Source of the DNA: Gammaproteobacteria bacterium
GTDB taxonomy: Bacteria; Pseudomonadota; Gammaproteobacteria; UBA6429; Thiohalophilaceae
Direction of reading: 5' to 3'
Length of the DNA: 64,000 bases
NCBI GenBank assembly: GCA_022712915.1
Contig: JAFLJQ010000040.1
Span: 1 to 64,000 of the forward strand
Shown here: positions 42,468 through 50,865 of the stretch, piece by piece
Layout of the letters: each line of letters begins with the position of its first letter
Position numbering within the stretch: the stretch's first letter is position 1
The notes under the pieces: model-generated
Database searches by the model: none
What the model was told of the DNA's origin: nothing
What the model saw: only the letters and a program-made list of their open reading frames with translations
Position numbers and translations under genes: made by a program

Positions 42468-42544
42468 CGGGGTATAGCGCAGTCTGGTAGCGCGCCTGCT
42501 TTGGGAGCAGGATGTCGGGAGTTCGAATCTCTCTACCCCGACCA
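42468..42544 (+). tRNA. tRNA-Pro (anticodon TGG)
   Basis: A 77-base cloverleaf begins 'cggggtatagcgcagtctgg' and ends 'ctaccccg' with the encoded acca end. The anticodon loop is tttggga and the T loop region is 'gggagttcgaatctctc'. The acceptor stem pairs cggggta with taccccg. It is the first of three tRNA genes in a row. Confidence 0.96.
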
Positions 42545-42641
42545 GATATTAAAGTAACGAGGTTTGGATACTGAGGGGCACGATCAGGTTTAGCTGGATA
42601 TCTTCAAGTATCCTGTACTGATTCAATTGATAGAGGTAAAA

Positions 42642-42718
<77 letters not shown>

Positions 42719-42847
42719 AATTTGAGTGTCGAGGGATAAGGGTAGTAGGGACAAATGTTTAAGCGCTAATGCAGAATGATTACGTTTTACATTGTTCGTG
42801 CTATGCTCCTTAAACCTTCACGTTAATACCTCGTTACTATGTTTTAT

Positions 42848-42924
42848 GGTGGTTGTAGCTCAGTTGGTAGAGCCCCGGATTGTGATTCCGGTCGTCGAGG
42901 GTTCGAGTCCCTTCAGCCACCCCA
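42848..42924 (+). tRNA. tRNA-His (anticodon GTG)
   Basis: The sequence begins 'ggtggttgtagctcagttgg', including the G(-1) characteristic of tRNA-His, and ends 'agccacccca' with encoded CCA. The anticodon loop is ttgtgat and the T arm is 'gagggttcgagtcccttc'. Confidence 0.96.
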
Positions 42925-42994
42925 ATTTAACCCTCACCAATTTAACTAGCTACAAAATTTCATAAATAGTTAAAAATCAGCCATTGTCTAATAA

Positions 42995-43098
42995 AGGGCG
43001 TTTCTATAAATGCACTTTTCACCCAAGGGGTACAAATCCGCGATAGCGGCGTCAGCGCCGTGCTCTCACAAAAAAATCACTATTTACAGAAGCGCCCT
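42995..43098. repeat. Inverted-repeat element after the tRNA cluster
   Basis: 'agggcgtttctataaatg' at the left and the inverse of 'atttacagaagcgccct' at the right are related termini, 104 bases end to end. Inside is a smaller palindrome, 'gcggcgtcagcgccg'. The ends resemble the 'gggcacttctaaaaat' ends of the elements at 18929-19145 and 32730-32829, while the interior differs. There is no coding potential in 42925-43248. Confidence 0.6.
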
Positions 43099-43248
43099 AT
43101 AGTATATTTGACAAATCTAATCTTAATTTTCTCTTTGGCTACCCTGCACCAAGTAATATCCCAGTTTATCTAGAGCTGAAACATTCGGTTTGCTTTTAAG
43201 CTTCTTCTTTATAATTTACCAACACTTCACACAAAATGCATTGTTCAC

Positions 43249-44502
43249 CTAATCTCGAGTTTTACAGACAATAATCAAGTCCATCACATTGCTACCGGTT
43301 GGGCCAGTTGACAGCAAATCACCACTGGCTTCAAGAAAGACTCCTGCATTGGCTTCATCCAAACAGGCTTTTGCATTAAAACCCTCATTTTCACCGTGCC
43401 TGATAGTTTTCCCATCCACCAAACCGCCCGCATCATCCGTTGCACCATCACTGCCATCGGTCGCGGCAACAAGAATATGAAGATCATCCCTTTGACTGAT
43501 CCTGTTGGCCAATAACAGGGCCAGATGTTGATTGCGCCCTCCTCGCCCGAAATTCTCCGGCAAACAAACGCTCGGCTCAGCACCCCAAATATGAATACCC
43601 GCTTTGGCATGGTTCAGCTGATTTACAATCAACTCAGCCACTTGGTTCACATCAGCCGTTAAACATTCCGGGTAGACGGTAACCGGATAACCTTTCTGTC
43701 TGGCACATTTAGCCGCAGCTTCACAGGCCATTTTATTATCCGCCACAATGACCGTCTCTGCCCTTACCTGAGAGGATATGGGCCTAACGTCATCTATACA
43801 TTTTGACAAAACATATCCAACTTCATCTGGTAAATTCACGGGCAAGCTTATCGCTTGCTTTGCTTCAATTAACAAACCCGAACCTATTACAGCAGGGTCA
43901 TTATTCGGCACATCAGACAACAACAGATTCATCACAAGCCGTTCCCCCACATGCTCCAATAACCGTCCACCCTTGATACATGAAATAGCTTTACGCACCC
44001 GACTCATTTCATCAATCGACAAACCAGCAGCCAGCATCTTGGCATTCACCAATTGTAAGTCACTCAACGTGATACCTTGCGGCAAAACCTCCACCAGTGC
44101 CGAACTGCCCCCAGAGATCAAAAACAATACCGGCAAATCCGCTGCCAAGCCTTGCAAGAACCCGATCAAATGCTGACCCGCTACCAGACTACGTTCATCC
44201 GGCAGCGGGTGAGCACTCTCGATAACATCAACATCAGGATGCTTGTGAAAAGCCTGATTAGCATAACCAGCCTTAGTAATAACCAAACCTTGACTGATTT
44301 GAGGACCAAAGAAGCTAGCGGCCCCTTCCGCCATCGCCATCGCGGCCTTACCTATCGCCACCATGGCCAATTTACCCGATGGCAGGTCTGCCTGTTTGGC
44401 AAAATATGTGCATACACCATCACGACCATTTACCGCCCGCAAAGCCGCCTGAAAACAATCTAACAAGTCCGCCCGAACTGGATTTAGCGATGAATTTGCC
44501 AT
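43249..44502 (-). CDS. Glycerate 2-kinase (GckA/TtuD, MOFRL family)
   Basis: The 417-residue enzyme phosphorylates D-glycerate, giving 2-phosphoglycerate in this family. The N-terminal DUF4147 domain has VAIGKAAMAMAEGA, the SAHPLPDERS motif, FLISGGSSALVEVLPQGI and RKAISCIKGGRL. The C-terminal MOFRL domain has RGGRNQHLAL and VAATDGSDGATDDAGG with GPTGSNVMDL at the end. It is full length. The family acts in glyoxylate, serine-cycle or hydroxypyruvate metabolism; nothing adjacent specifies which. Confidence 0.93.
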   Translation of the reverse strand: MANSSLNPVRADLLDCFQAALRAVNGRDGVCTYFAKQADLPSGKLAMVAIGKAAMAMAEGAASFFGPQISQGLVITKAGYANQAFHKHPDVDVIESAHPLPDERSLVAGQHLIGFLQGLAADLPVLFLISGGSSALVEVLPQGITLSDLQLVNAKMLAAGLSIDEMSRVRKAISCIKGGRLLEHVGERLVMNLLLSDVPNNDPAVIGSGLLIEAKQAISLPVNLPDEVGYVLSKCIDDVRPISSQVRAETVIVADNKMACEAAAKCARQKGYPVTVYPECLTADVNQVAELIVNQLNHAKAGIHIWGAEPSVCLPENFGRGGRNQHLALLLANRISQRDDLHILVAATDGSDGATDDAGGLVDGKTIRHGENEGFNAKACLDEANAGVFLEASGDLLSTGPTGSNVMDLIIVCKTRD

Positions 44503-44627
44503 TTCTCTTTATTTTTATCGTGTTTTAATATGGGGTCAATTATCATCAGTTTAATTGATCTCCCCTGCCAAAATGCTATAGAGTGTTAAACAACACACGA
44601 GTGACATGGAATATCCATTAAAAACAT

Positions 44628-44852
44628 ATGATAACCAAGCATATTTTCTTCCCCAAAGCCATTTACGAACTCTTCCCGCTGTTATACATAAGTCTTGGTG
44701 CAATTTGCATTATCGCCAATTATTCAATCGGGCTGGATATCCTGGCGGCCTACCTTATCATCCAGGGTTTATTCAAATCGATATTACGTATTAATTACCG
44801 TTCACCACTCCAGGCCCTAACCCAAAGCCCCATCCATCGCAGTGAGCACTAA
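44628..44852 (+). CDS. Small membrane protein of unknown function
   Basis: The 74-residue frame has two hydrophobic segments (IYELFPLLYISLGAICIIAN and LAAYLIIQGLFKSILRI) and a hydrophilic tail, LQALTQSPIHRSEH. It overlaps the NUDIX gene by 11 bases, which suggests translational coupling. The start at 44628 has only a weak 'ggaat' upstream. I do not recognise a family. The strong hydrophobic character and the overlap make it a likely real gene. Confidence 0.5.
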   Translation: MITKHIFFPKAIYELFPLLYISLGAICIIANYSIGLDILAAYLIIQGLFKSILRINYRSPLQALTQSPIHRSEH

Positions 44853-45258
44853 AACACCGCAAGTCGGTGTCGGTGCAGTTGTATTCCATCAAAATCAGAT
44901 TTTATTAATCAAGCGTGGTCAGCCACCCAATGTCAATCAATGGACTATTCCTGGTGGCCGCATCGAAATGGGCGAAACTCTACAGCAGGCTGCAGAACGA
45001 GAGATCCTCGAAGAAACGGGTATAATAATAAAGGCTGGTGACCCAGTGTTTGCCTTTGACCTCATCCAGCATGACGATGATAACCAAGACCAACTTCATT
45101 ACGTCATCATCGACCTGGCCGCAAAATACCTCAGCGGTAAACCCGTAGCCAATGATGATGCCACTGAGGCACGCTGGGTTAGTGCAAGTGAGTTAAGCGA
45201 GCTGGCAGTTAATGAAACAACCTTGCGATTGTTAAAAAACCACTACGAGTTTGGATGA
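44842..45258 (+). CDS. NUDIX hydrolase
   Basis: The 138-residue protein contains the complete NUDIX box, GRIEMGETLQQAAERE followed by ILEETGI, near residues 39-61. It cleaves a nucleoside diphosphate linked to some moiety; the substrate is not predictable here, although ADP-ribose or oxidised nucleotides are common for proteins of this size. The start is a GTG inside the upstream small gene. No further partner is visible. Confidence 0.9.
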   Translation: MSTKTPQVGVGAVVFHQNQILLIKRGQPPNVNQWTIPGGRIEMGETLQQAAEREILEETGIIIKAGDPVFAFDLIQHDDDNQDQLHYVIIDLAAKYLSGKPVANDDATEARWVSASELSELAVNETTLRLLKNHYEFG

Positions 45259-45333
45259 TCTAACATCATTATTCCCCGTGACCTGCTTGCTCATGTTACA
45301 AATGATGTGTCAAATAAGGTCGAAACCAATAGT

Positions 45334-46119
45334 CTAGCCACCGATCAATCGTGAAAAGAAACCTTTTTTGCGTGGTTCATTTACAGTTGCCATTTTATCT
45401 GCTGCTTCCAATTCAGCGGCACGCTGTTGTTGTTCATACAGAACTTTGGCTCGGATCCTGCGCCGTTCGATATCCGGCAGATCCAGACTGAAAAATCCCC
45501 GGTTCTTTCTTGCCACGTATTCAGTCAAATTTTTCATGAACTCGTTAGTAATGGATTCCGGTGAGAACTGCATACAGGCCTCACCCAGGGTATCGTAGTT
45601 TCTAATACACAATTCAATCGAGGCGTTCTGAATATCTACTTTAAAACTAAATGTCACCGGTACGTAACGGATAATAATAAACTTCGCCCCGGTCACAAAG
45701 TTTGAATCATTTTTACTGGTCGTGCCCTTGAACCTGAGTTTATTCTCCGTCAGTAATTCGATATACATATCGACATTTTTTTTGCCTTCGATATAGACAT
45801 TCAACTCACCTTCTGAAAAACAATGGTATTTGAAGGTAATTTCATTGATTTCTATAAGGTTGTCTGCCTCCACCTGGTAATCGGACTGAACTAAATTTTC
45901 AAGTCGTCCCAAGCCTTCGATAAAATAATTTACCTTAATGGGACTGTCTGACTGGTTCATGTCCGCACATAACTTGCTGAGACCAGCATGGATAAACTTC
46001 ATCCTGGGCAGAATACGTTCACGATAGACAAGATCCAGATGAACGGTTCGATTTTCTGCCGCGCGATTCACCACTTGTCGCTGATAAAGCTGTTTTTTTG
46101 ACTCGTCCAGACTTCCCAT
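45334..46119 (-). CDS. Cytoplasmic protein of unknown function
   Basis: The 261-residue protein has no signal peptide or membrane helix. Residues about 1-50 and 205-245 are helical and charged. The middle is beta-rich with KVNYFIEGLGRLENL and KFIIIRYVPVTFSFKVDI. The C-terminus is a basic tail, EPRKKGFFSRLIGG. A C-terminal 'KKGFFSRLxG' tail occurs in several membrane-proximal cytoplasmic proteins, which may hint at peripheral membrane binding (inference). It lies in the same direction as def, 65 bases downstream of it. Confidence 0.7.
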   Translation of the reverse strand: MGSLDESKKQLYQRQVVNRAAENRTVHLDLVYRERILPRMKFIHAGLSKLCADMNQSDSPIKVNYFIEGLGRLENLVQSDYQVEADNLIEINEITFKYHCFSEGELNVYIEGKKNVDMYIELLTENKLRFKGTTSKNDSNFVTGAKFIIIRYVPVTFSFKVDIQNASIELCIRNYDTLGEACMQFSPESITNEFMKNLTEYVARKNRGFFSLDLPDIERRRIRAKVLYEQQQRAAELEAADKMATVNEPRKKGFFSRLIGG

Positions 46120-46184
46120 CTATGCCTCACACCTTCGCCAGTCTATCAATTCAGAACATACATCCATTCCTGCTTAATCAATAT

Positions 46185-46706
46185 TCAATTTTCATGCCCA
46201 TTCAGCTCTTCCTCAAAACCAAATGCCTGCATATCCCGAATTCGTTGTGGATACAGCACTCCATCAAGGTGATCCACCTCATGCTGCACCACCCGGGCAT
46301 GAAATCCACTGACCTGGCGTTCCACTCTTTGCCCTTGTGGGTCATATCCCCGGTAAATAATTTCCTCATAGCGAGGAACCCTGCCGCGCATACCTGGAAT
46401 ACTCAGACAACCCTCCCAACCCTCAGTCACGTGGTCACCCAAAAATTCAATCTGTGGGTTGATAAGGATAGTTTCGGGCACGTGTTCTGCGTCCGGATAA
46501 CGAGGATTCTCTTGCACCGAAAATATAACGACCCGTTGACTCACCCCAATCTGTGGGGCTGCCAGACCCACACCATTTCTGGCTTCCATGGTGTCAAACA
46601 TGTCCTTAACAAGGCTCTTCAACTCGGGTGTGTTAAACTCGGTGACAGGCTCCGCGATCTCCCTCAAAACCGGATGCCCCATACGAAATACTGTTTTGAC
46701 AGCCAT
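46185..46706 (-). CDS. def: Peptide deformylase
   Basis: The enzyme removes the formyl group from nascent protein N-termini. The 173-residue protein contains the three motifs GVGLAAPQIG (about 46-55), EGCLSIPG (metal-ligand Cys) and QHEVDHLDG with HExxH-type His ligands. The fmt and sun genes that often neighbour def are absent. Start MAVKTVFRMGHPVL is typical, although many homologues begin 'MAIRTVL'. Confidence 0.95.
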   Translation of the reverse strand: MAVKTVFRMGHPVLREIAEPVTEFNTPELKSLVKDMFDTMEARNGVGLAAPQIGVSQRVVIFSVQENPRYPDAEHVPETILINPQIEFLGDHVTEGWEGCLSIPGMRGRVPRYEEIIYRGYDPQGQRVERQVSGFHARVVQHEVDHLDGVLYPQRIRDMQAFGFEEELNGHEN

Positions 46707-46755
46707 ATACGATATACTATTAAATTAAATGTTCATCAATAACACACTAGCGACT

Positions 46756-47571
46756 ATGAAGGCATACAACTTGAGAATCCTCCTGGGCACAGGCCTGTTT
46801 TTTTTCCTTTTCCAACTAGCCCTAAGTGAAGAAAATATTCGCTACTACGATATTGAAATCGTGGTATTCGAAAGCCTGCAAGACACCACAGAAAATAATG
46901 AAATATGGCCCACAGCCAAACAACTGGTCATCCCAGAAAACGCCGCCATTCTGGGCCGAAAATATGAGGGTAAACTACCCCCAAAATATGATCCGAGTCT
47001 ACTGTTTAACAGCCTGTCGATAAAGGATTTTCAGCTCAAGGAAGAAGTTGAAAATATCAAGGCATCGGAACAATACCAACTACTGCTACATACCGGCTGG
47101 CGCCAACCGGGCCTAAGCAAAAAAGAGGCTGTCACTGTCTATTTTAACCATGCTCTCTCAGAAAATGATGAAAACATCTCCTCCGAGGACGTAACAGAAT
47201 CAAGCGAAATTGCAGCACAAAGCGCTGAACAAACACTTGAAGCCATCCCGACTATCCCCTTACCCCACCAGCTCACGGAAGCTACGGCCAACCTGCAAGG
47301 CTTGATCACCGTTGAACTGGCCCGTTATTTACATCTAGAGGTGGAGATGCTCTACAAAAAAGTACCTCACATAGGCACGGTTGATATGTTTGATTTCAGT
47401 TTTCTCGAAGATCGCCGAGGTAAGGAATCCGTTTATTATCTAAAGCAAAATCGACGTATGCGCAGTAAAGAGACCCACTATGTTGACCATCCCAAGTTCA
47501 GTATACTGTTTCGCATCACGCAATACGAAAAAATTGTGACCCAGGTGCCAACAACACAAACTAGTAAATAG
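46756..47571 (+). CDS. csiV: CsiV-family protein
   Basis: From the ATG at 46756 (MKAYNLRILL) the protein has 271 residues. It has a signal peptide (about 1-24) and a mature start IRYYDIEIVVFESLQ, the hallmark of the CsiV/PF10972 family. Two family parts are visible: the N-terminal E/V/F block with WRQPGLSKKEAV (about 115-127) and a C-terminal LQGLITVELARYLHLEVEML plus FRITQYEKIV part. CsiV of Vibrio is a peptidoglycan-related factor needed for growth with D-amino acids. An upstream ATG at 46729 is less likely. Confidence 0.82.
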   Translation: MKAYNLRILLGTGLFFFLFQLALSEENIRYYDIEIVVFESLQDTTENNEIWPTAKQLVIPENAAILGRKYEGKLPPKYDPSLLFNSLSIKDFQLKEEVENIKASEQYQLLLHTGWRQPGLSKKEAVTVYFNHALSENDENISSEDVTESSEIAAQSAEQTLEAIPTIPLPHQLTEATANLQGLITVELARYLHLEVEMLYKKVPHIGTVDMFDFSFLEDRRGKESVYYLKQNRRMRSKETHYVDHPKFSILFRITQYEKIVTQVPTTQTSK

Positions 47572-47654
47572 CTATACTATTTATAGATGTATTAAATTTA
47601 TTTAGGCCATAGGTTAACAAGGTCATAAAGGCACGAAACATAAGCAATGGTTAC

Positions 47655-48608
47655 CTAATGAGCAAGTCTAGATTGATCTTCCAATGTCTTAGGCAGGCGG
47701 AAAACCACCGATTCCTGACAACCTGATAGCTCCCGAACAATCTGCACACCTTTACCCTTAAAATTTTCCACTACTCGCTGCACAAGCAACTCGGGTACGG
47801 ATGCACCAGCAGTTATGCCAATGGACAGCTTGCCAGACAACCATTCTGGATTTATATCCTGCTCTTCATCAATCAAATAGGCAGCTGTACCCATTTTTTC
47901 AACCAGAAGCCTCAGGCTATTTGAATTTGAACTGTGCTTTGAACCCACCACCAATACGACATCGCACTGTCGAGCCAAATCTTTCACCGCCTGCTGGCGA
48001 TTTTGAGTGGCATAACAAATGTCATTGTCATCAGGGCCAATAATATTTTTAAATCGGGATTGCAGCACATCAATTATCGCCTTCGTCTCATCCACGGATA
48101 AAGTAGTCTGAGTGACATAAGCCAACTTATGTGTGTCTCTCACCTCAAGTTGATACGCATCCTTCACTGTTTCAATTAGGTAAGATTGGCTGCCGTGATG
48201 TGTATTCACATGTCCCTGGATGCCCACTATTTCTGCATGCCCAGGCTTACCGATAATAACAATGTCATAACCTCTCACCGACAGCTTATCAACCTGACGA
48301 TGAATTTTTGTGACCAGTGGGCAGGTTGCATCAATTACCATCAAGCCTCGTACTTCAGCCTGCTGATAAACATGTTTAGCCACACCATGCGCGCTAAAAA
48401 TAACAACAGAATCATCGGGTATCTCACATAGCTCGTTAACAAACACCACACCGCGACTGCGAAAATCTTCGATTATAAAACGATTATGAACTATCTCGTG
48501 ACGAACATAGATTAGCGGGCCATATTTAATGAGTACCTGTTCAACGATATTGATGGCACGACTGACTCCGGCGCAGAAACCACGCGGATTAGCAAGAGCA
48601 ATTTGCAT
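47655..48608 (-). CDS. ispH: 4-hydroxy-3-methylbut-2-enyl diphosphate reductase
   Basis: IspH makes IPP and DMAPP in the last step of the MEP isoprenoid pathway, using a [4Fe-4S] cluster. The 317-residue protein has cluster ligand regions ANPRGFCAGVSRAI, DATCPLVTKIH and NDICYATQNRQQAV, and the substrate-loop VGSKHSSNSNSL. Its position, transcribed away from a large cluster that encodes a prenyl diphosphate synthase and a geranylgeranyl reductase, makes a local isoprenoid theme notable. The start at 48608 (MQIALANP) is preferred over MIMQ. Confidence 0.95.
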   Translation of the reverse strand: MQIALANPRGFCAGVSRAINIVEQVLIKYGPLIYVRHEIVHNRFIIEDFRSRGVVFVNELCEIPDDSVVIFSAHGVAKHVYQQAEVRGLMVIDATCPLVTKIHRQVDKLSVRGYDIVIIGKPGHAEIVGIQGHVNTHHGSQSYLIETVKDAYQLEVRDTHKLAYVTQTTLSVDETKAIIDVLQSRFKNIIGPDDNDICYATQNRQQAVKDLARQCDVVLVVGSKHSSNSNSLRLLVEKMGTAAYLIDEEQDINPEWLSGKLSIGITAGASVPELLVQRVVENFKGKGVQIVRELSGCQESVVFRLPKTLEDQSRLAH

Positions 48609-48969
48609 AATCATCCTGTTTTGCTTGTTATATCCAATTTATGCCCAAGTCTTCCTCGGCCACAAAATGTAATTGGCTCACTTGAATATACATCAATCAT
48701 GACAAATTCGTCTAGAGGCATGGTAAGTAACACATCTATCAACAACTTCCCTCCTCCTTATTGACTACAGGGCTTGACTGTACTGCAAACACAGGCGAGG
48801 ATAAGGAGCTTTATAAAAACCGACAAGCTGATAATCACGCATTTAAAACAACAACAAAAACAGCCGCGAGTTAATTTATACTCAAAAATCAAAGCGCTGT
48901 AAATGATATCATCTGATTTTAAGTTTTAAAATTAATCCCTGCTTGTTGGGTGAATAATATAAGGGTGGA
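48609..48969. other. A+T-rich intergenic region with no gene seen
   Basis: This is a divergent region between ispH and the granule-like cluster. It contains 'ctccttat' and its inverse 'ataaggag' about 50 bases apart (48750-48811), two TTGACT runs that could be -35 elements, and a very A-rich stretch after 48840. I cannot place a promoter with confidence. I see no repeat copy. Confidence 0.4.
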
Positions 48970-49797
48970 ATGGAAATGGCCGTAAAAAAAACCAGTACCG
49001 AAAAAATACAAGCAAAGACAAAAAAGACTGGAACAACCCGTATCACAAAACGAAAAACCCAAACAAAAAAAACATCCTCTGACACCACATCAGACTCAAC
49101 GAAACAACAACATAATACCGAAACTGAAAACCCACAGGCAAAAGACAAAACCTCCGGTCAATCTAAAGACAAACCATCCGAAAACAATAAAACTGAAGCC
49201 TTTAACATCATCGAACAGGCTGCCTCTATTCTGGAGGAGGAAATTTCAGCCGGGATTATTGCCGCTAAAAGAGTGGAAGAACGTTATGTCGATGTCAATT
49301 CCTTGCGCACGGGTGCCCCCGAACATGTCATGCAACGCTTTCGCAAGGATGCCCATGAAGTGCTCGATATTATGCTGGACATGGTCAATCTCAGTGTTTC
49401 AGCACTAGGTGGCTTGAGTGAAAGGGCCATGTCCATCCGCAGCGGTACTGTACAAAAAAATGGCAATGATAACTTACCCGAACTCCTCGTACCCAAGGTA
49501 TTAAAACCCGGTGAATCGGGTCGCGTCAGTATGCTTGTTGAGAATGAAGAAGATAAAGATTCTGCCCCCTTCAAGTTTTCAAGCTCGGGCCTGCTGAGTG
49601 ATACAGGAGAACAACTTGATAGCAGCAATATTTCTTTTGTACCCGCAAACCTGCAAGTTGCAGCCAATGACATTGAGAAGGTCGTCATTAACGTTACTAT
49701 CCCAGAAACGGCCACAGCTGGACGCTATTCCGGTTTATTACAGGCTCCCGAGCTTGAAATAAGGGCTCTCCTAACCGTACAAGTTGAAAAAGAATAA
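48970..49797 (+). CDS. Cluster protein 1: basic tail, phasin-like helix and Ig-like beta domain
   Basis: This 275-residue protein has three visible parts. Residues 1-75 are very rich in Lys, Thr and Ser, with no signal peptide. Residues about 76-155 are helical and amphipathic (FNIIEQAASILEEEISAGII, then LDIMLDMVNLSVSALGGLSE), like a phasin. Residues about 170-275 form a beta domain (LKPGESGRVSMLVENE, then NVTIPETATAGRYSGLL). The same beta domain occurs in the cluster gene at 55537. 'aagggtgg' lies just before the ATG; a second ATG two codons on is also possible. It lies 28 bases before the prenyl synthase gene and is probably its operon partner. The function is unknown; a surface protein of a hydrophobic inclusion is my inference. 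Confidence 0.75.
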   Translation: MEMAVKKTSTEKIQAKTKKTGTTRITKRKTQTKKTSSDTTSDSTKQQHNTETENPQAKDKTSGQSKDKPSENNKTEAFNIIEQAASILEEEISAGIIAAKRVEERYVDVNSLRTGAPEHVMQRFRKDAHEVLDIMLDMVNLSVSALGGLSERAMSIRSGTVQKNGNDNLPELLVPKVLKPGESGRVSMLVENEEDKDSAPFKFSSSGLLSDTGEQLDSSNISFVPANLQVAANDIEKVVINVTIPETATAGRYSGLLQAPELEIRALLTVQVEKE

Positions 49798-49825
49798 GCC
49801 ACGCGGAGAATCTGGAAAATAAGTC

Positions 49826-50863
49826 ATGCAAGCAGACACTATCGAGTGGATAGAAAATTCACTAACCGAATACATGGACATGACTCAAAAGGCCATGTTG
49901 GACTATTTCCCGAACAAGGAACCACACCGCTACCTGTATGATCTGATCCCTTCGTACCCAAAGCGTTCTGGAAAAGGCCTGCGCCCCGGCCTGTGCATTG
50001 CAACATGTCACGCCTTTGGTGGTAGTACCCATTCGGTTATACGCACGGCCGCCGCCATTGAATTATTCCATAACGCCTTTCTTGTGCATGATGATATTGA
50101 AGATGGCAGTGAATTCCGCCGGGGACTGCCCACCATGCATAAGGAATACGGCATAGGCATCGCCATCAACGTCGGAGATGCCATGAATGTCTTGAGTATC
50201 CGTGCCCTGATGGATAATTTAAACAGCCTTGGCCCCAATCTGACCTGGCTGGTCTTTGCCGAAATTGAACACATGGTGCGTGAATCTGTCGAGGGCCAGG
50301 CGATGGAACTGGGTTGGGTGTGGGATAATGACGGCAAAATAACCGAAGCCGATTACCTGCGTATGATACTCAAAAAGACATGCTGGTATACCTGCATTCA
50401 TCCCTGCCGCATCGGTGCCCTGATTGGCTCAGGGGGAAGTGCTGATCTTGATTCATTCAACCGCTTTGCCTATTACATGGGAGCCGCTTTTCAGATCCAG
50501 GACGATGCCCTGAACCTGGATGGTGAACATGAGCGCTACGGCAAAGAAATTGGCGGTGATATCTATGAAGGCAAGCGTACACTGATGCTGATTCACCTGC
50601 TGAATAATGCCACACCCGCTGAATACCAGTACATCCTCAACTTTCTCGCCCTGCCGCGTAAAGATCGCAGTAGCTATAAGGTTACTGAAATCTATGAGCT
50701 GATGTTAAAATACAAAAGCATCAAGTTGGCACGAACCAAAGCTCGGCATCTTGCCGGTGCAGCACTACGAGAATTTCATATCGCCTATGGGCAACTACCT
50801 GACAGCAAAGATAAAAAACTCATTGAGAGTATTATTTTGTATATGATTGAGAGGGATATTTAG
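49826..50863 (+). CDS. Geranylgeranyl/polyprenyl diphosphate synthase family protein
   Basis: This trans-prenyl diphosphate synthase has 345 residues. The first Asp-rich motif is DDIED (residues 89-93) followed by GSEFRRG, the second is DDALN (226-230, within FQIQDDALNLDG), and KRSGKGLRPGL near 46-56 binds the substrate diphosphate. The second motif ends in N rather than D, as in several short-chain GGPP synthases. Product chain length cannot be set from sequence alone. The geranylgeranyl reductase encoded downstream makes a C20 product likely. The gene overlaps no other and is convergent with the reductase with a 2-base gap. Confidence 0.88.
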   Translation: MQADTIEWIENSLTEYMDMTQKAMLDYFPNKEPHRYLYDLIPSYPKRSGKGLRPGLCIATCHAFGGSTHSVIRTAAAIELFHNAFLVHDDIEDGSEFRRGLPTMHKEYGIGIAINVGDAMNVLSIRALMDNLNSLGPNLTWLVFAEIEHMVRESVEGQAMELGWVWDNDGKITEADYLRMILKKTCWYTCIHPCRIGALIGSGGSADLDSFNRFAYYMGAAFQIQDDALNLDGEHERYGKEIGGDIYEGKRTLMLIHLLNNATPAEYQYILNFLALPRKDRSSYKVTEIYELMLKYKSIKLARTKARHLAGAALREFHIAYGQLPDSKDKKLIESIILYMIERDI

Positions 50864-50865
50864 TC

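Noticed and set aside
44606-44852. Toxin-antitoxin pair made of the small membrane protein and the NUDIX gene.
   Set aside because: NUDIX enzymes are not known antitoxins. The small protein has no known toxin motif, and overlap alone is not evidence.
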